64,000 nucleotides of DNA from Rhytidiadelphus loreus (taxonomy: Eukaryota > Streptophyta > Bryopsida > Hypnales > Hylocomiaceae). The stretch covers positions 5,771,001 through 5,835,000 of the forward strand of contig OX344765.1 in assembly GCA_947034895.1 (NCBI GenBank), in the 5' to 3' direction. Position 1 is the stretch's first letter; every line of letters begins with the position of its first letter. This document shows positions 12,824 through 24,850 of the stretch, in pieces. A program made the translations under genes and the position numbers. The notes under the pieces were generated by a model. That model was given only the letters and a program-made list of their open reading frames with translations, did not search any database and was not told the DNA's origin.

Positions 12824-15575
12824 CTACAAACAAAACTTTTACTATTCAATAATAAAAACCACGCCTAAAATCTTATTCAAACAATCTTAGGTGTTGTTAT
12901 TTTAAATTTTGGGGGTGACAATTCTCCTCCTAAGTGTTGCTAAGGATTTTTACTAAAGTAATTGTACACCTCAATATCTTTTTCAGTCAACTTTCTTCAA
13001 AATTCCAAATAAACATTCTTAGAAACCTCCTTTGAGATGTTATAGAAATTTCCATTTTTATCAAAATAATGTGTTTCAACTTGCATTTTTCTACACTAGA
13101 TTATTTTCACTTTATGAAGAATATTTGTGACCCTTAGAATATCCTCCAAGGCATTGAGATTACTTAAGTGGTTAGTAATACATATATTAACAATATATGG
13201 CGGTATATACCTTACAAGGGCTACTTTAACCTCTAAAAGATCAAGGCATTTTACCTTCAAAAAACACCCCGAATTGCCAATTCCATTTCTTTGAGTTGTA
13301 AAAACAAAAATATAATTAATTGTGGAATCTAACCATGAAATCTTGCACTAGCTTGTATGTGAACATGTGGTAAATTTTTCTGCCACAAATTTTCAAATCT
13401 TATAAATCCCAACAATATATTGAAAGATTCAATCATTTTCCTCAAGATCTAAAAAAACAATTGGAAAATAAAACATTCTCTAATTTCTACACAAGTTAGA
13501 AGGTCAATGTGGTCATGGAATTGTTAAATGACATTGATCAACTTTGAAGAATGGGGTCCATGATGTTCCCATTCAAACCCAACTTATTCTCCAAAAGAGT
13601 TCCCAACATTCCAAATGTCGAAGCACCCTTTTCCCCAAAAGTTTATGATTAACCACCAATGTCATTTGGAGAAGAATGGGGTCTCAATAGGTCCGCCAAA
13701 TTTGGATTAGCAGTGAAAAAATTGTTGAATAAGAATGATTTAAAAAAATAGGAGAAAAACAAGTTTTAAATCACATGTAGTTCACCTTAGCAAATTAGGT
13801 ATTAATTGCAATTGCCATTTTATTTTTTATTTTTTATTTCTGGAATTTTTTATTATTATCTATTCAACAATTTGTTGTTCATTGCCAAGCTTTTTTTACA
13901 ATACTTGCTGCCCATGTAACAAATCCATCCCTTGAACCTCCAATTTAAAAGAAAAACTATATAAATAGTCAATTTCGTTAAAATGGCGGTATTCCAATAT
14001 AATGGCACCACATTCCATTAAAATGGCACTGAATTTGTTAGAAAATAACACTACATTCCGGTAAAATGGCAAAATGTGTATCAAGAATGGTAAAAAAATG
14101 CCGCCATTTTAACAAAATTGACTATATAACTTTTGAACCATGTGTATGATCACCCAAAAAATCCAAATGTGCACAAAGTTAGTGGGAAAGCACATCTGAA
14201 AGAAAAATTTCAGAAAATCAAGAGAGAAACTGAGATTATAGGTACCTACCCGAACTCCCCCTAGTCCCCCAACAATACTCTTTGTTGTTTAGGGGTTAAA
14301 ACTTAAAAGTGATCAGCAGATCAGGATGGCACGGTTTGATACTTCCAAGAGCTTCCAAGTTTCCACAGAAGTAATGGCATTCCCACAAATCACTTTTATT
14401 TTCACAGTATTTTTTTTCCCTGTTATAATGTACACCTAAGTTTGAGTTTTCACCTAATAGTGGACCCAGCTTTGATTGAAAGTATTTACTGATGTGACGG
14501 GCAAACCTAACAAGATTTACAGTGTTGGTATGGCCATTGAATTACAGTGAATGATTGACAAGGAAGACAATTAAAGTGCAGCCGAGGTCATAACTAATTA
14601 AATTAAAAGGAGTTTGTGGAGGGTGGACGGTTATATGGCCATCAAGGGAGGCTCTATCAACTTTCAGACCCTCAGTCCTCTTCTGCTTACATTCAAAACA
14701 AATTCTCAAAACAAAGGTCCATATCAGAGTCAAGACTGCCTTTGTCAATTCAATGCTACACATGAACATGGAATAGTCCCCATGTTTCAACCACTTTGAC
14801 TGTTGGGAAAGGGAAAGCTTGGACCCCGTTTTATTTATTTAGCAAAGCAATGAGTGTTGGGGTGTCATTTGAGTCTATGCAAGAAAAAAATGATAATTTA
14901 AGTTGGCCCATGTTTCAACACAATTGAAAAAATGGTCTAACTTGTTGGTTTTCTCTTGTCATGTGCAATGTTGGATGTGCACTGAATTTGACATGCTATA
15001 ACACCAACAAATTAACACATCCACTTTGTACGGTTGAGAGTTCTATGTTTTCGTACAATACAACAATTCTCACACAACATGAAGGTACAATCTTCAAGGA
15101 ATCTTCAAGTTGTTACTAGACATTGAAATGGTACCTAGCGCACTTAAGTTACACTAATACGCTTTTTTCATGCACTTCATCCAAACTCATGTACTTCAAG
15201 TGTAGTGCCATAAAATAACCCATGAAAATGTAGAGCTTTAAAATAAGAGTCACAATGTATTGAAAAGATGTAGGCAACCCTGTGCTTATCCCGCCTCTCA
15301 TTGAAAATTGGTAGCTGTCAATTTGTGGTTAAGAGCGGTGTATGTATTGCTCCCATGTAACAGGGATGAGGCAATACAAGGCAGTCCAATCTGTACGACA
15401 ACATTGGACAGAAACATTACATCTGGTGATTGAATTTTAAAAAGCATGGGTCTACCACCCAGGGTCCATCTGGTGAGTGTCACATGTCAAAACTGGCCCT
15501 ACAACTTGCAGACCCCAAGTCAAGGTCCAAGGACTGTGGCAAGTCTGATGTCGATGCCCCAGCGAGTACCCATCA
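12824..15575. other. Intergenic DNA downstream of APC11
   Basis: AT-rich to about 14.2 kb, then more mixed in composition. It contains the small hairpin repeat at 13967-14122. No protein-coding exon was recognised. Confidence 0.5.
13967..14122. repeat. Short inverted-repeat element
   Basis: The left arm AGTCAATTTCGTTAAAATGG is mirrored at 14099-14122 by a sequence reading AGTCAATTTTGTTAAAATGG on the other strand, giving terminal inverted repeats of about 25 bp. The interior repeats AAAATGGC several times. It is likely a tiny MITE, class unknown. Confidence 0.6.
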
Positions 15576-17313
15576 TTAATCTCCCCGAAACTTCCAATCC
15601 CGACGACACATGGGGCACTGAGGGCGTGGACTCTGGGAGTTCACCCACTTCAAGATGCAGTGCAGATGAAAGGCGTGATTGCATGCTCCCCACACTGTCA
15701 ATGCAACATCAGTGCATAAGTATTCGAGAAAAGGCATGAGGCGAGTTGTTACACCAGCAAAGACTCAATTGAGAATTAATTATAACCTTGCATTCAGTCC
15801 TTGGACTCCAGTCCGGTCCCGGCATTACCCAAGAAAGTGGCAATTTTTTCTTTTGGTAACTGATGCAAATGAAGACCAGGCGTTAATCTGGAGACCTCTG
15901 TAGCTTCTGGATCATGTCTACTCATGGCATGAGAAGCTCTCACGAAATGCTAAATAAAAAACAAATAATTTTTTTCTATCGAAATAAGCTAAAGTAGAGT
16001 CGCAGAATCGCTCGCAATCGTATACAGTACAACGTAGAATTTTATCCCTAAATGAAAGAGATTTTATGGTTTAAAATGATCAATTTGATCGATCATAGAG
16101 TGAAAAAACATAATGCAGACGAAGAGCATTCCATGTGTTGGTGGAAGAAAAAAAAGGTAAATTTGGACTAGAGAAAGTCTCCAGATGACCTCTCAAAACT
16201 GCTAAAACACAACCACGGCCAATTTAAGCCGTCGGCCATCAAGGGTTCAAAAGAAAGGGATGGCAACCAAAGGCAGGAAATAGATGCGGCTGAAAAGAAA
16301 ATCAGAATCAGAAAAAAAAAAAAAAACATACTCAGAGGGCAGTCATCGCCTGGCATTTTGCAGTCGGGGCAGCATCCATCAAATGCCATACGACATATTC
16401 CACAAGCATCATCGTGCGCATCCCAGGTCCAATTAGCCACAGCATGCCATCTGCAACCTCAGTCAATATAAAAACATGAGACATCATGACCTAAGTTGAC
16501 CACACTTGAATTCCTTACTAAAATCAAGATTCAGACCTCCAACTGCAGAATGGCGTACTTCCTCATCTCCTTCTACGATTCTACAATCCCTAAAATCATA
16601 CACCAAAGTGCTCCTCAACTAAGCAATCCTATTTGAAAGTTGTAAGTTCAGTAGCACCAGACTATATTGCTTCAGTACACGCAGTCTCAACTCGTTCATC
16701 GGTTCACGACTAAGAAAATAAAACCCCGATGCTTAAACTCCAATACACCCTAATATGATAAATGTGCATCAAATCAATCATAAACCTAACGAAGAAACTC
16801 TAGTCTTTACATAACCAGGTTTTTAAATGCCATGGAGCTATTTATAACATCCACCAACAAACTCGGTCGTCAGTCTCATTTACATTTAAAAAAATGAAAC
16901 TCCCGCCCTAATATCCGGACACCACAGAAGGAAAAACAAAATGAAGACTATCGCTATCGAGGCCAGAAAAACAAATAATGGCTTACTGTGATCCACGGAA
17001 TCGAACCAAACGTTCACTTAAACCCCCCTAAAATGCAGAATACTAAGTAGCTTCGTTCTGGATTACAGTAACAATTGAGGAGAGAGGAGTTCAGGAATTA
17101 CTCACTCTGTATCCGGAGAAAGCCCAGCGCAAAGCGCAATTAGCAATCCGAGTCAAGGACTCGCACAATGCAACTAGCCATTACCAAATCCACGAGAGGT
17201 CCGCTGAAAACACCGTGATTATCAACTCATTCATCGGGAATTCAAATTTGTATGCATGAATCCAAGTAACAAAATATTCAAACATAAAGGATACTCAGAA
17301 TTTTGACTTTCAT
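15576..17313 (-). CDS. APC11: Anaphase-promoting complex subunit 11 (RING-H2), three exons
   Basis: APC11 is the catalytic RING-H2 subunit of the anaphase-promoting complex/cyclosome, which recruits the E2 and drives ubiquitination of cyclins and securin in mitosis. Three exons are visible: 17313-17294 or so (start, MKVKIL), 16450-16332 (RWHAV...GDDCPL) and 15694-15576 ([13 protein letters not shown] to the stop TAA). They give 85 residues, close to the usual size of about 84. The zinc ligands are present: CGIC, CCPDC, GDDC, then C-N-H-x3-H-x2-C and CPMC. The last exon ends RRDWKFRGD. The intron-1 donor GTATCCTTT is a perfect U12-type site. A U12-like branch TTGAC lies 12 bases before the acceptor. 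To keep frame, the exon 1/2 junction must fall one base away from standard GT-AG ends (see findings). Intron 2 is GT-AG and starts with a long T-run. Identification is very secure; only the exon 1/2 junction is unclear. Confidence 0.93.
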
Positions 17314-19937
17314 GATTCGACGCAGTCACGGTCCAGCTCCAAGCTTCAAAATCGAGATGCTGACGAACAACTTCAAGTTCGCAAACCAGAAACTAAGTTA
17401 GGCCAACGAGGAAGAGGATAGAAATCATACTCATGCATGATTACTGTCGAATAAGTCGACGAGAGACGTCAGTGGTTGTTACAAGAATATCATGCCTTTC
17501 AAAACACCTAACTCAAATTCTTCTTCCACACGACTTGTGAGGGAGCAACGTTTTGTGCACATATTATTATTTGTGATAATTATACTATTTAAAAGTAGTT
17601 TTCATATAGAAACAACACAAACCTTTGAAATTCATCAACTTTACCAATACAAATCCTTCTGTCCTTGTTGACTGTCCTTGTTCAAGATGTAATTTAAACA
17701 TATTTATTTAATTTCTTGGATTTCAATGAAATTTTATTCCATCTTAACAAAAAAATAATAATTTATTACTTGAGTTTTTACAATCCGAACATCGAGCGCA
17801 AACAATTCATGAAGCTTTGCAAAAAAGAAGTGTAGAAGCCAGTTGATAAGGAATTTTCAATTAGGCTTTTAGAGGACTAATTGTTGCCAATTTTTGATAA
17901 GTAGTTTCCAAACTTTAAATGTAAATGCGGTCCTTTATCAAGTTGGTTTGGGCATCATCCTTCTAGGGCTGGCAGTGCCTACCACTTCTGAGGGATAGTC
18001 AACTGATAATTTGCACTAACCTGTATTGAATACCATCAGCATCTAGTAACCATGGCTTCGAAAGTTGGTTCAGATTTCAAGCTTGTGTGCACTCGAAGTG
18101 ATCCTAAGTTGTTACATAATACGTAAAAGATAAGCTGGATAACGTTGTTTCTGGTAAGTATTGAATGGTTACCTTGACATTGATTCTCGTTGTAAAAACT
18201 CACTAGGTCATGACTTCCCCCACTGGATCATTCAAGTTCCAGGCTCGTACTAGAACAGCATGTTGATCAATGAAAACGCAGCAAGCTCCCTTGTGTAAAC
18301 ACCCAGTCCTGAATCATGTTATCCTGATACAACATTCTTCGAGTGAAGCAGCACTACCGCAATCTGCACCATCAAAACAGTCACCAATGCAACTTCCCTT
18401 AGTTTCTCAATGAGTCAATTACTGTGCCTCGCCAATTTAGCATGGACGAGAGGGTATGGAGGCCCCCCTGTACAGATCCAACGTGTTATGCATTATTGAG
18501 GGCGATAAAGTCCTATCCGAAGTATAGAGTATTCTGAAAGCCAAAGATCAATGAGATCAACCCCTACAGAACTACATGCTGGGTAATCCTTTATTAACCC
18601 TGAACAGAAGCAGCCTGCACATAACCTAGCAGCCACTCTAAAGTTTATACAAACCCTACAGAGCGTAGCAATTGTGAATTATGAAGGTCGTCATTGAGCA
18701 CACGAAAGTCAGATTCAGGAGTCTTCATTTGCCAAGTCATAGAAGCATCGAGTCTAGAGGAAGAAACCCCATAGTATGTTGGGTTTCCTCCTCTGGATCC
18801 TCTATAATACGAACTGGTCGTTTAGCATTATGAAACGAATCCTGAGGGTTAAGAACTCCATCTATTATGAAAATTCAGCACTACAGTAGTGTGCATGGCC
18901 TAACGGTCATTTCAGTCTTATCCAGAGTCTGAGATTTATGAGGGCCTCACGAAGAGCATCCTGGAGCGGGGATTAGGGGACTTCATCTACAGGATCTTCA
19001 AAAGAATTAGACCTGGAGGAAGAAAGCCAATGGTATGCTAAGTTTGTACTACAGAGGGCCCATTTTCAACATTCCTAGGGGTCATTATAATATATGCAAA
19101 AAGAAAATCGATTCTCTGACGGGTTAGCGCCTGACCTTAACAATAGGCTTCAACTTCTTGCTTGTTGCACAGGAGAGAAATATTGTTGCTCCCACAGTTT
19201 ATGTGGAAACCGCAAAGAGAAAATTTACTTTCTTAACTCTTGCAGTCCTCAAAACCCTAGATTTGACTCCGCATTAATCGTGACTTGACAACGCGGACTT
19301 AAAAAAGAGTTAGTATGGTATCCAGCAGCAGCAGCAAGGAATTTCTTGAAAGAAGAGACATCAATTTCAAACCAGAAATCAAACCAAACAAAGACTAAAG
19401 GTTAGTTTCTACCACAAAAGGATTAACACAACAGTAGCGGCAATAGCAATCAAGACATACATGAAAAACATTTTGAATTGGAACGCAGCGAAAGCTTGAA
19501 CCAGACATTGGTAAAAAGAACTAACTTGCAATCGCTTGCAGTTCCAGATTCGCACCAAAAGTCCTAAACCCCCCAAACCCAAATCATAAACCCTAAACCA
19601 CTCGCGCATAAAAATGCGCATGTCAAAGCCAAATATCGAAACCCCACCTCGCGTAGCTACTCCAAAACACTCACAAGTTCCAGCAAAACCCAGAAGACTA
19701 CATCACTCACTGCCAAAGTTAGAACTTCTGATGAGGGGTCTTCAACCGTGGCATCCCCTAAGACCGTGATTATCCGGCATCTTCGTCATTGCGATGCCGA
19801 AACACCAAATGAGTTTGGATTGCACTATCTTCCACTGCGTCGCAAGTTTGCTGCATTTGTAGTTTCAAGCTCCTTTTTACAAGGAATTCTGCGAGTATTA
19901 TTAGGTTACTGGAAAGAGTTAGTGAGAGGTGGTGAGC
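17314..19937. other. Intergenic region between APC11 and DUF3531 gene
   Basis: The two genes are divergent, so this 2.6 kb should hold both promoters. It is less AT-rich than the left arm. AAACCCTAA-like telo-box motifs occur around 19560-19605 (CCCTAAACC, ATAAACCCTAAACC), a motif often near plant translation-related and plastid gene starts. A CAG-type microsatellite is at about 19323-19336 and a small GAGGAAGAAACC/GGTTTCCTCCTC hairpin at about 18759-18795. No coding exon was recognised. Confidence 0.5.
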
Positions 19938-22900
19938 ATGCTGGGCGCTAAGGATTGCTGCACAGGAGGGGCGCTGTGTAGCAGCAATAGCGGATTGGAG
20001 CTCCTGAGGGGGCAGCCCCAATTGAAGAAGAGAGCTGCGAGGGTGAAGGTTGTGACGGCCGTGAACGTCAACGAGCAAGGAGGAGTTTCAAGGGAACGGA
20101 GTGCGGCCGTGAGTTCAGGGAAAGGCGCAAGAGAGAGACGGTTGCAGAAAGTGGCAGAGGTGCGTAAGCGGAAACAGAATGAGGAGGATGGCAAGTATCC
20201 TGAGTGGGCGACGTAAGCATCTTTACCCTTTGGAATCCTGTTTTGGGTTGCAACTTTCTTCATTTTTTCTGATTTTTTCAATTTGTATCATGGGTTTGTG
20301 TCATGGATTCTCCGGAATCCTAAGCCCTTAAACCCTAATGCTTGCGCGCTTTTGGCACTGCTAATCTTATGCTGGACTAGCATTGGTAACGCTCGTAAAC
20401 AGCGCGTGTATAATGTTGCTGTCAAAATGAAGTTGTCGCTACCTGTTTTGTGAATTTGGCTCTTGAAGCACTGGTCAACAAACTCGCAATGCGGATGGCA
20501 GTGTTCTCAATGGCGTTCTTGTATTTGAGAAATGAAATAAGAGCATTATGGTTGAAGGTCTTAGGATTCCGGAGAAGAGTCGTGCGATGTGTTTCTGGCG
20601 GCGGGGGTTATTGAGGGTTTAAGGTGGAGGATACCATTTGCGTCGCTTTGAGCATTCCAACCAATATGTAGGATGTGGTTTCATTGGGAGATCACTCAAT
20701 AGAGCTCACTGGATAGATTGCTTGGGTGCTACAAGAGCCAAATTCTCTTGAGACCAAATTTTTATCACTCAATGTATTGGATGATTTCGAATGCAATTTT
20801 AAAGTGGGAGATTGTAGATCACTGCAAGTGGCAGTAGACAACCCCATTTCCATTTAAAGATGAGTGACCGTAGACGTTTAGCTAAGTCATGCTTACACCA
20901 ACCGAAGGCCATGCAAGTGCTTGAACAGATGAGTTGTTGTTGGTAACAGGGGTTAGTGTAGGAAACCGGATCATTTCCGTAACGGGTTTAGTACCTTAAG
21001 CGATTTGAATGATGTACAGGATTCTAGAGAATGCAACAAAGGACGACGTGGAGCTACGGGAAATTATCGGAGATGCTATTGGAAATCCAGAAGAGATGAG
21101 ACGGCGAGTACGTTTGTTACTTCGTCTTTTTGCATCTTCAATATTTCCTTGTGAAGCTTCTGCCTGATGTATTTAATTTCAAAGGGAGCTACTTGACTCT
21201 TTTGCAAAGAAGACTTGGTATATCATTCGAATTTGATGATGTGATTGATACAGGTGGAAGAAAGAGTCCGAAGAAAAGGCCGTGATGTTCTGCAAACAAA
21301 AACAGGATCAGCAACTCCGATGGATGTATCTTTCCGGGAGTAAGTGTAGTATCACTATAATATCTTCAGAATTTTCGTTATTAGAAATATTATTCTGCTT
21401 CATGACTCGTCATTTAATGTAATAAATTAGTTTTGCGTTCTAAATTCGTGCTATTTTTCGGGACGGTGATGCAGTTTTGATTCCACGGATGGTCACATCT
21501 GGATGGAGTTCTACGGCCCTCCTACAGACAAAGATGTAGAATTGATCGGAAGTGTATGTTCACTGCTACTTCAATCTTTTAACACCGTCATGTTGAGAGA
21601 AAAAGAACACCATGAGTTCATATATGGGTGGTTGATGCACACTTGTCTCCTAATATTGAGACATACTCAATATTCAGAGACACCTGCTCAGGTTGAGGAT
21701 AAACTGTAAATTAGCCTCTATATACACATCAAACACAATCCGTCGTTACCGTACAGAATACGGTAACGAGGGATTGTGTTTGATGTGTTTTTAGAGGGTA
21801 GTATACAGTTAATTTGTATTGATAAATGGAAGAGTAAGCGCTGAGGATAGCATTGATATTTGAGTGATTTTGGTTGATATTCGAGTGGGAACCTTTTTTA
21901 TGTCACGATACTAATTTCTTTATTGCTCTTGCAGGTATTCCGGTCATTTTTTGTGTTAGGCCGACTGGGTGGCTTCAATTCCATGAATATGCAGGTTAGT
22001 TGTTTCGTCACTTCATTTGGATAATCTCACCTGTCTGTCCTATTGCAGAGATTCTTTTATTCTCTCAAGTTCCTGGTTTACGTCTGTTACATCGCTTGCA
22101 GTTGGGAATTACTGACAAAAGTGATATTTTGATTGCGCTGTGGTAATGCGAGTTTTCACATCTGTCAAGAATAAGAGTTTCTTTAAATGGGATGCATAAT
22201 AACATCATGCAAAATCCTTACTGGCATTATGATATTATTCTCTATGCTTACTCGCGATTCTGAAAGTGGTGGCCGTTTTGTTCATTATGCACATTGTGCA
22301 CATTATTCGTCTCGTGCATAGGATGAATACTGAGTCCTCGGGCAGTAACAACCTTGACAACACAGCTTTAGTATTACATCAGGAAAGAAGCCCCTTGTCA
22401 TTGTCATATGAAGTTCATACGATATTAAGTGAATGAAATTCAATTTCGCATGAACTTCATTTTAATTTAACCAGGGTTTCCGGGTTTTGGAAATATTGAA
22501 AGCTAAGAATTCATAAAGTTTTCTAAAATTGCGACTTTTTTTAAGTTCCAACTTTTACAAAGTTACTGAAATTTTAATTAATATGAAAATCATATGAAAG
22601 TCATATGACGTTTTTTTATTAGATTAGCATCTAGTGCAATATGAAATTGATTGGGGGGCAATATGAGATGTTGTGAACCTGGCAATACAGTAGACAGCAA
22701 CAGAATACTTACCTATTTTGTGAATTGTCTTGTAATCCAAGATAGTTGACACAACATGTGTTTGCATGCAGCTTACAAAACTTCCCTTAAATGTACCTCT
22801 CAACTATAGCACAGAGAAAGCTAAGGAGGCATTAGATGCTTTTTTCCATAACATTGGTGATGTAGAGTTCCAAGACAACTGGGCTCGCATATGGTTAGTG

Positions 22901-23455
22901 ACCTTGATAGTTCTTGAATTTTTCAAATTCTAATGTTCTTGTTTGTAAGCACTGACTTCTATTTCTCTTAGTTCTTTTGTAATCTTGTCAGCTTGTTACG
23001 GTATTTAGAAGTATTTTATATTCTAGTTTCAAATCTGTTATGGAAGCCACAGATGTTGCCTTGCTAACCCAAATACAATTGACTGGGTGTGGATGCTAAC
23101 GTTGCTTGTTGTCTGTTAGGGTTGACTTGGGGACTTCAGACCCTGTGTGTTTGGATGTGCTTATAAATGCAATGACCAACGTTAGCTCCGAGTAAGTGTT
23201 ACCCTTTGCTTTCTGCGTGCAATTCTTTCATGCTTTTTTCATTTCATTGCTTCTTTTCTGTGCTCTTGAGTCATTGTCTTTCAAGTCCTCTTTGCATCTA
23301 ATTGAAACTCCATGTGAATAACATCCGTTTGTGTGTGCGGTGTCTGTTTCAGTCATGTGGGTATCAAGCAATTGGTGTTTGGTGGTAAACGTCTAGGTGA
23401 CTGGGATGAAGATTTGACCAGTGATCAACCAGATTTTAAGTCATACAAAATATGA
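19938..23455 (+). CDS. Plastid DUF3531 family protein, eight exons
   Basis: Exons at 19938-20212, 21020-21107, 21254-21339, 21475-21553, 21935-21994, 22772-22893, 23120-23191 and 23353-23455 join in frame with GT-AG introns to give 294 residues. The C-terminal two thirds matches the DUF3531 family of cyanobacteria and plastids: a segment with IWMEFYGPP, then LGRLGGFNSMN, then NWARIWVDLGTSD, ending with KQLVFGGKRLGDWDED. Biochemical function of the family is unknown. The first 60 or so residues are rich in Ser, Arg and Ala with few acids, consistent with a chloroplast transit peptide (inference). A Lys/Arg-rich stretch and an EDGKYPEW motif follow. The start was chosen as the first ATG in this frame. 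Intron 1 carries a dispersed repeat and intron 4 a long hairpin. Confidence 0.9.
20640..20980 (+). repeat. Dispersed repeat in intron 1 (partner at 35790)
   Basis: About 340 bp with diverged collinear similarity to 35790-36125. Shared blocks in order are CCAATATGTAGGA, TTTCATTGG, CTCTTGAGA, GTGGGAG.TTGTAGA, CAACCCCATTT/CAACTCCATTTTCATT and CAGGGGTT. No coding capacity was seen. It could be a SINE or TRIM-like element; no ends were defined. Confidence 0.7.
21701..21812. repeat. Long intronic hairpin (MITE or small-RNA precursor-like)
   Basis: Within intron 4 of the DUF3531 gene an inverted repeat of about 50 bp per arm has a five-base loop. The inner arms ACACATCAAACACAATCC and GGATTGTGTTTGATGTG, and TTACCGTA/TACGGTAA, are perfect. 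The outer part (AAACTGTA...AGCCTCTA) is less exact. The stem is long and nearly perfect, as in recent MITEs or young miRNA genes. Confidence 0.75.
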
Positions 23456-23875
23456 TTCTAGCCATCAAAGTTTTGGATCAAGATATTTCGATGAGTTTCA
23501 GTAGTTTCTGGTGAGTTGCACTTGCTATTTCAGTGTAGAGCTGCTTCAGCTTCATCTCTTCGTGTTTAAGCTTAATGGAATATATCCTACTTAAGCATTC
23601 AGGGAGGGTGGAGCGTGAATTTTGCACATGATCTCAGATAGCGGAGAGGGAAATTAGAAAGCTCAACAAGGCAGGCTCAAGATAGGAAGCAATACAGATG
23701 GAACATCCGAAGTCCTTCAATTGGGCATCAATGTACATGTGAAGTTTTGCAAATATAGTCATTTTTGACATCTTGAGTATAAATAATGGGCAGTACCAAT
23801 AGTATTGTTTTAAGTAATACCCAAATAATATTGAAATTCAATAAATTACTTCAGTATATTTGTGAATCACCTTTT
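23456..23875. other. Tail-to-tail spacer / 3' UTRs
   Basis: This holds the 3' region of the DUF3531 gene (plus) and of the CCCH gene (minus). Several AATAAT/AATAAA-like signals lie at about 23780-23845. No additional exon was seen. Confidence 0.5.
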
Positions 23876-24850
23876 TCACACTAACTCTAATTGTTTCTCT
23901 AAAGTTAAGAAGCTATTCATGAGATTGACTTTTTTCTCTTTGTAACTACTGTACTTAATATAGAATTCTTTCATCGTGTGTTTCAAAGTTGCATTTTCTT
24001 CTTTAGTCTTACGAAGTTGAGTATCCAAAATATTGCAATTATCACAACCATCCTTTTCTTCACTTTTATGAAGATCTTGCAAAGTTGATGTTGTGTTGTT
24101 TGGTTGTAGATCCTTGTCTAATTCATCTTCAAGATTTGCTTCAAGAGTAACTGGAAGCTCATATTCTTCATGCTCATGATTTGAATTTGACACTATAGTT
24201 ACTTCAGATCTTGGAGGTTGATTTGAATTTGGCTCTTTAGTTACTTCAAACCCTGGAGGGTAGCTTGAATTTGGCTCGTTAGTTGCTTCAAATCTTAGAG
24301 GGATCTCTTGATCAATAATTGTATTTTGTTCCTCGTGATCTTCATGAAATCTTTCATATTCATCTACATTGTCCACTCTCCTTCGTTTTCTTGATAAGGT
24401 GGTATTTGGTTTTGTGAAATGACATGGATGTGGACTCTCCCTTGAAAACTCACCACTTTCTAGTGAAAGTTGTCTAGATCTATCTAAAGCAATTGGAGCT
24501 CGATCTTCTTTTTGAAATTCATATTTAGATTTGGTGGAGGACATTCTATATTCACAATTACTTCTATGTTGTGATTCATGTGATCGTGATGAATGCCTTG
24601 AAGCCTTTGAAGTTGATCTCAAATAGTCTACATGAGAATCATCGTGTCTACGTCTATAGTAGTTACCATTGATAATGTCAAATCTAAAATACCTATTTTG
24701 AGATTCATGTCTATGATGGTATTGATCATTGCTATGTAGTTCGTGAAGACCATGTGCAAATTTGCAATATTGTCCCTTTGGACATGATCGAACCGCTTCC
24801 CAATGTTTACACAATTCTACCTTAAACTTAATATGAGACATATGAGACAT
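23876..24850 (-). CDS. Single CCCH zinc-finger protein, intronless
   Basis: An uninterrupted 324-residue frame. Near the N terminus, FKVELC leads into one CCCH finger with spacing C14-x8-C23-x5-C29-x3-H33 and the FAHG ending. This is the TTP-like spacing and lead-in used for RNA binding. Next comes a His/Ser/Arg/Tyr-rich stretch (about 40-150), a basic RKRRR patch (about 153-157), and about three imperfect copies of a 14-residue unit around PNSxxPPxxEVT (about 190-235). The C-terminal 60 residues are Lys/Glu/Leu-rich and probably coiled coil. The layout (one N-terminal CCCH finger, RS-like middle, C-terminal coiled coil) resembles plant CCCH proteins of unknown RNA-related role. Lack of introns and AT-rich codons set it apart from its neighbours, so a retrocopy is possible, but the long open frame argues it is functional. 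Confidence 0.75.
   Translation of the reverse strand: MSHMSHIKFKVELCKHWEAVRSCPKGQYCKFAHGLHELHSNDQYHHRHESQNRYFRFDIINGNYYRRRHDDSHVDYLRSTSKASRHSSRSHESQHRSNCEYRMSSTKSKYEFQKEDRAPIALDRSRQLSLESGEFSRESPHPCHFTKPNTTLSRKRRRVDNVDEYERFHEDHEEQNTIIDQEIPLRFEATNEPNSSYPPGFEVTKEPNSNQPPRSEVTIVSNSNHEHEEYELPVTLEANLEDELDKDLQPNNTTSTLQDLHKSEEKDGCDNCNILDTQLRKTKEENATLKHTMKEFYIKYSSYKEKKVNLMNSFLTLEKQLELV

Noticed and set aside
15446..15903. Plus-strand open frames of 97 and 74 codons
   Set aside because: They overlap APC11 exon 3 on the opposite strand, which is clearly the real coding sequence.
16985..17010. GGTTCGATTCC-like T-loop on the minus strand
   Set aside because: Flanking bases cannot form the T stem or a cloverleaf, so it is not a tRNA.
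18720..19040. Two similar GAGGAAGAAA-containing segments that could be a decayed repeat or pseudogene exon
   Set aside because: Similarity is short and no continuous frame or known protein was found.
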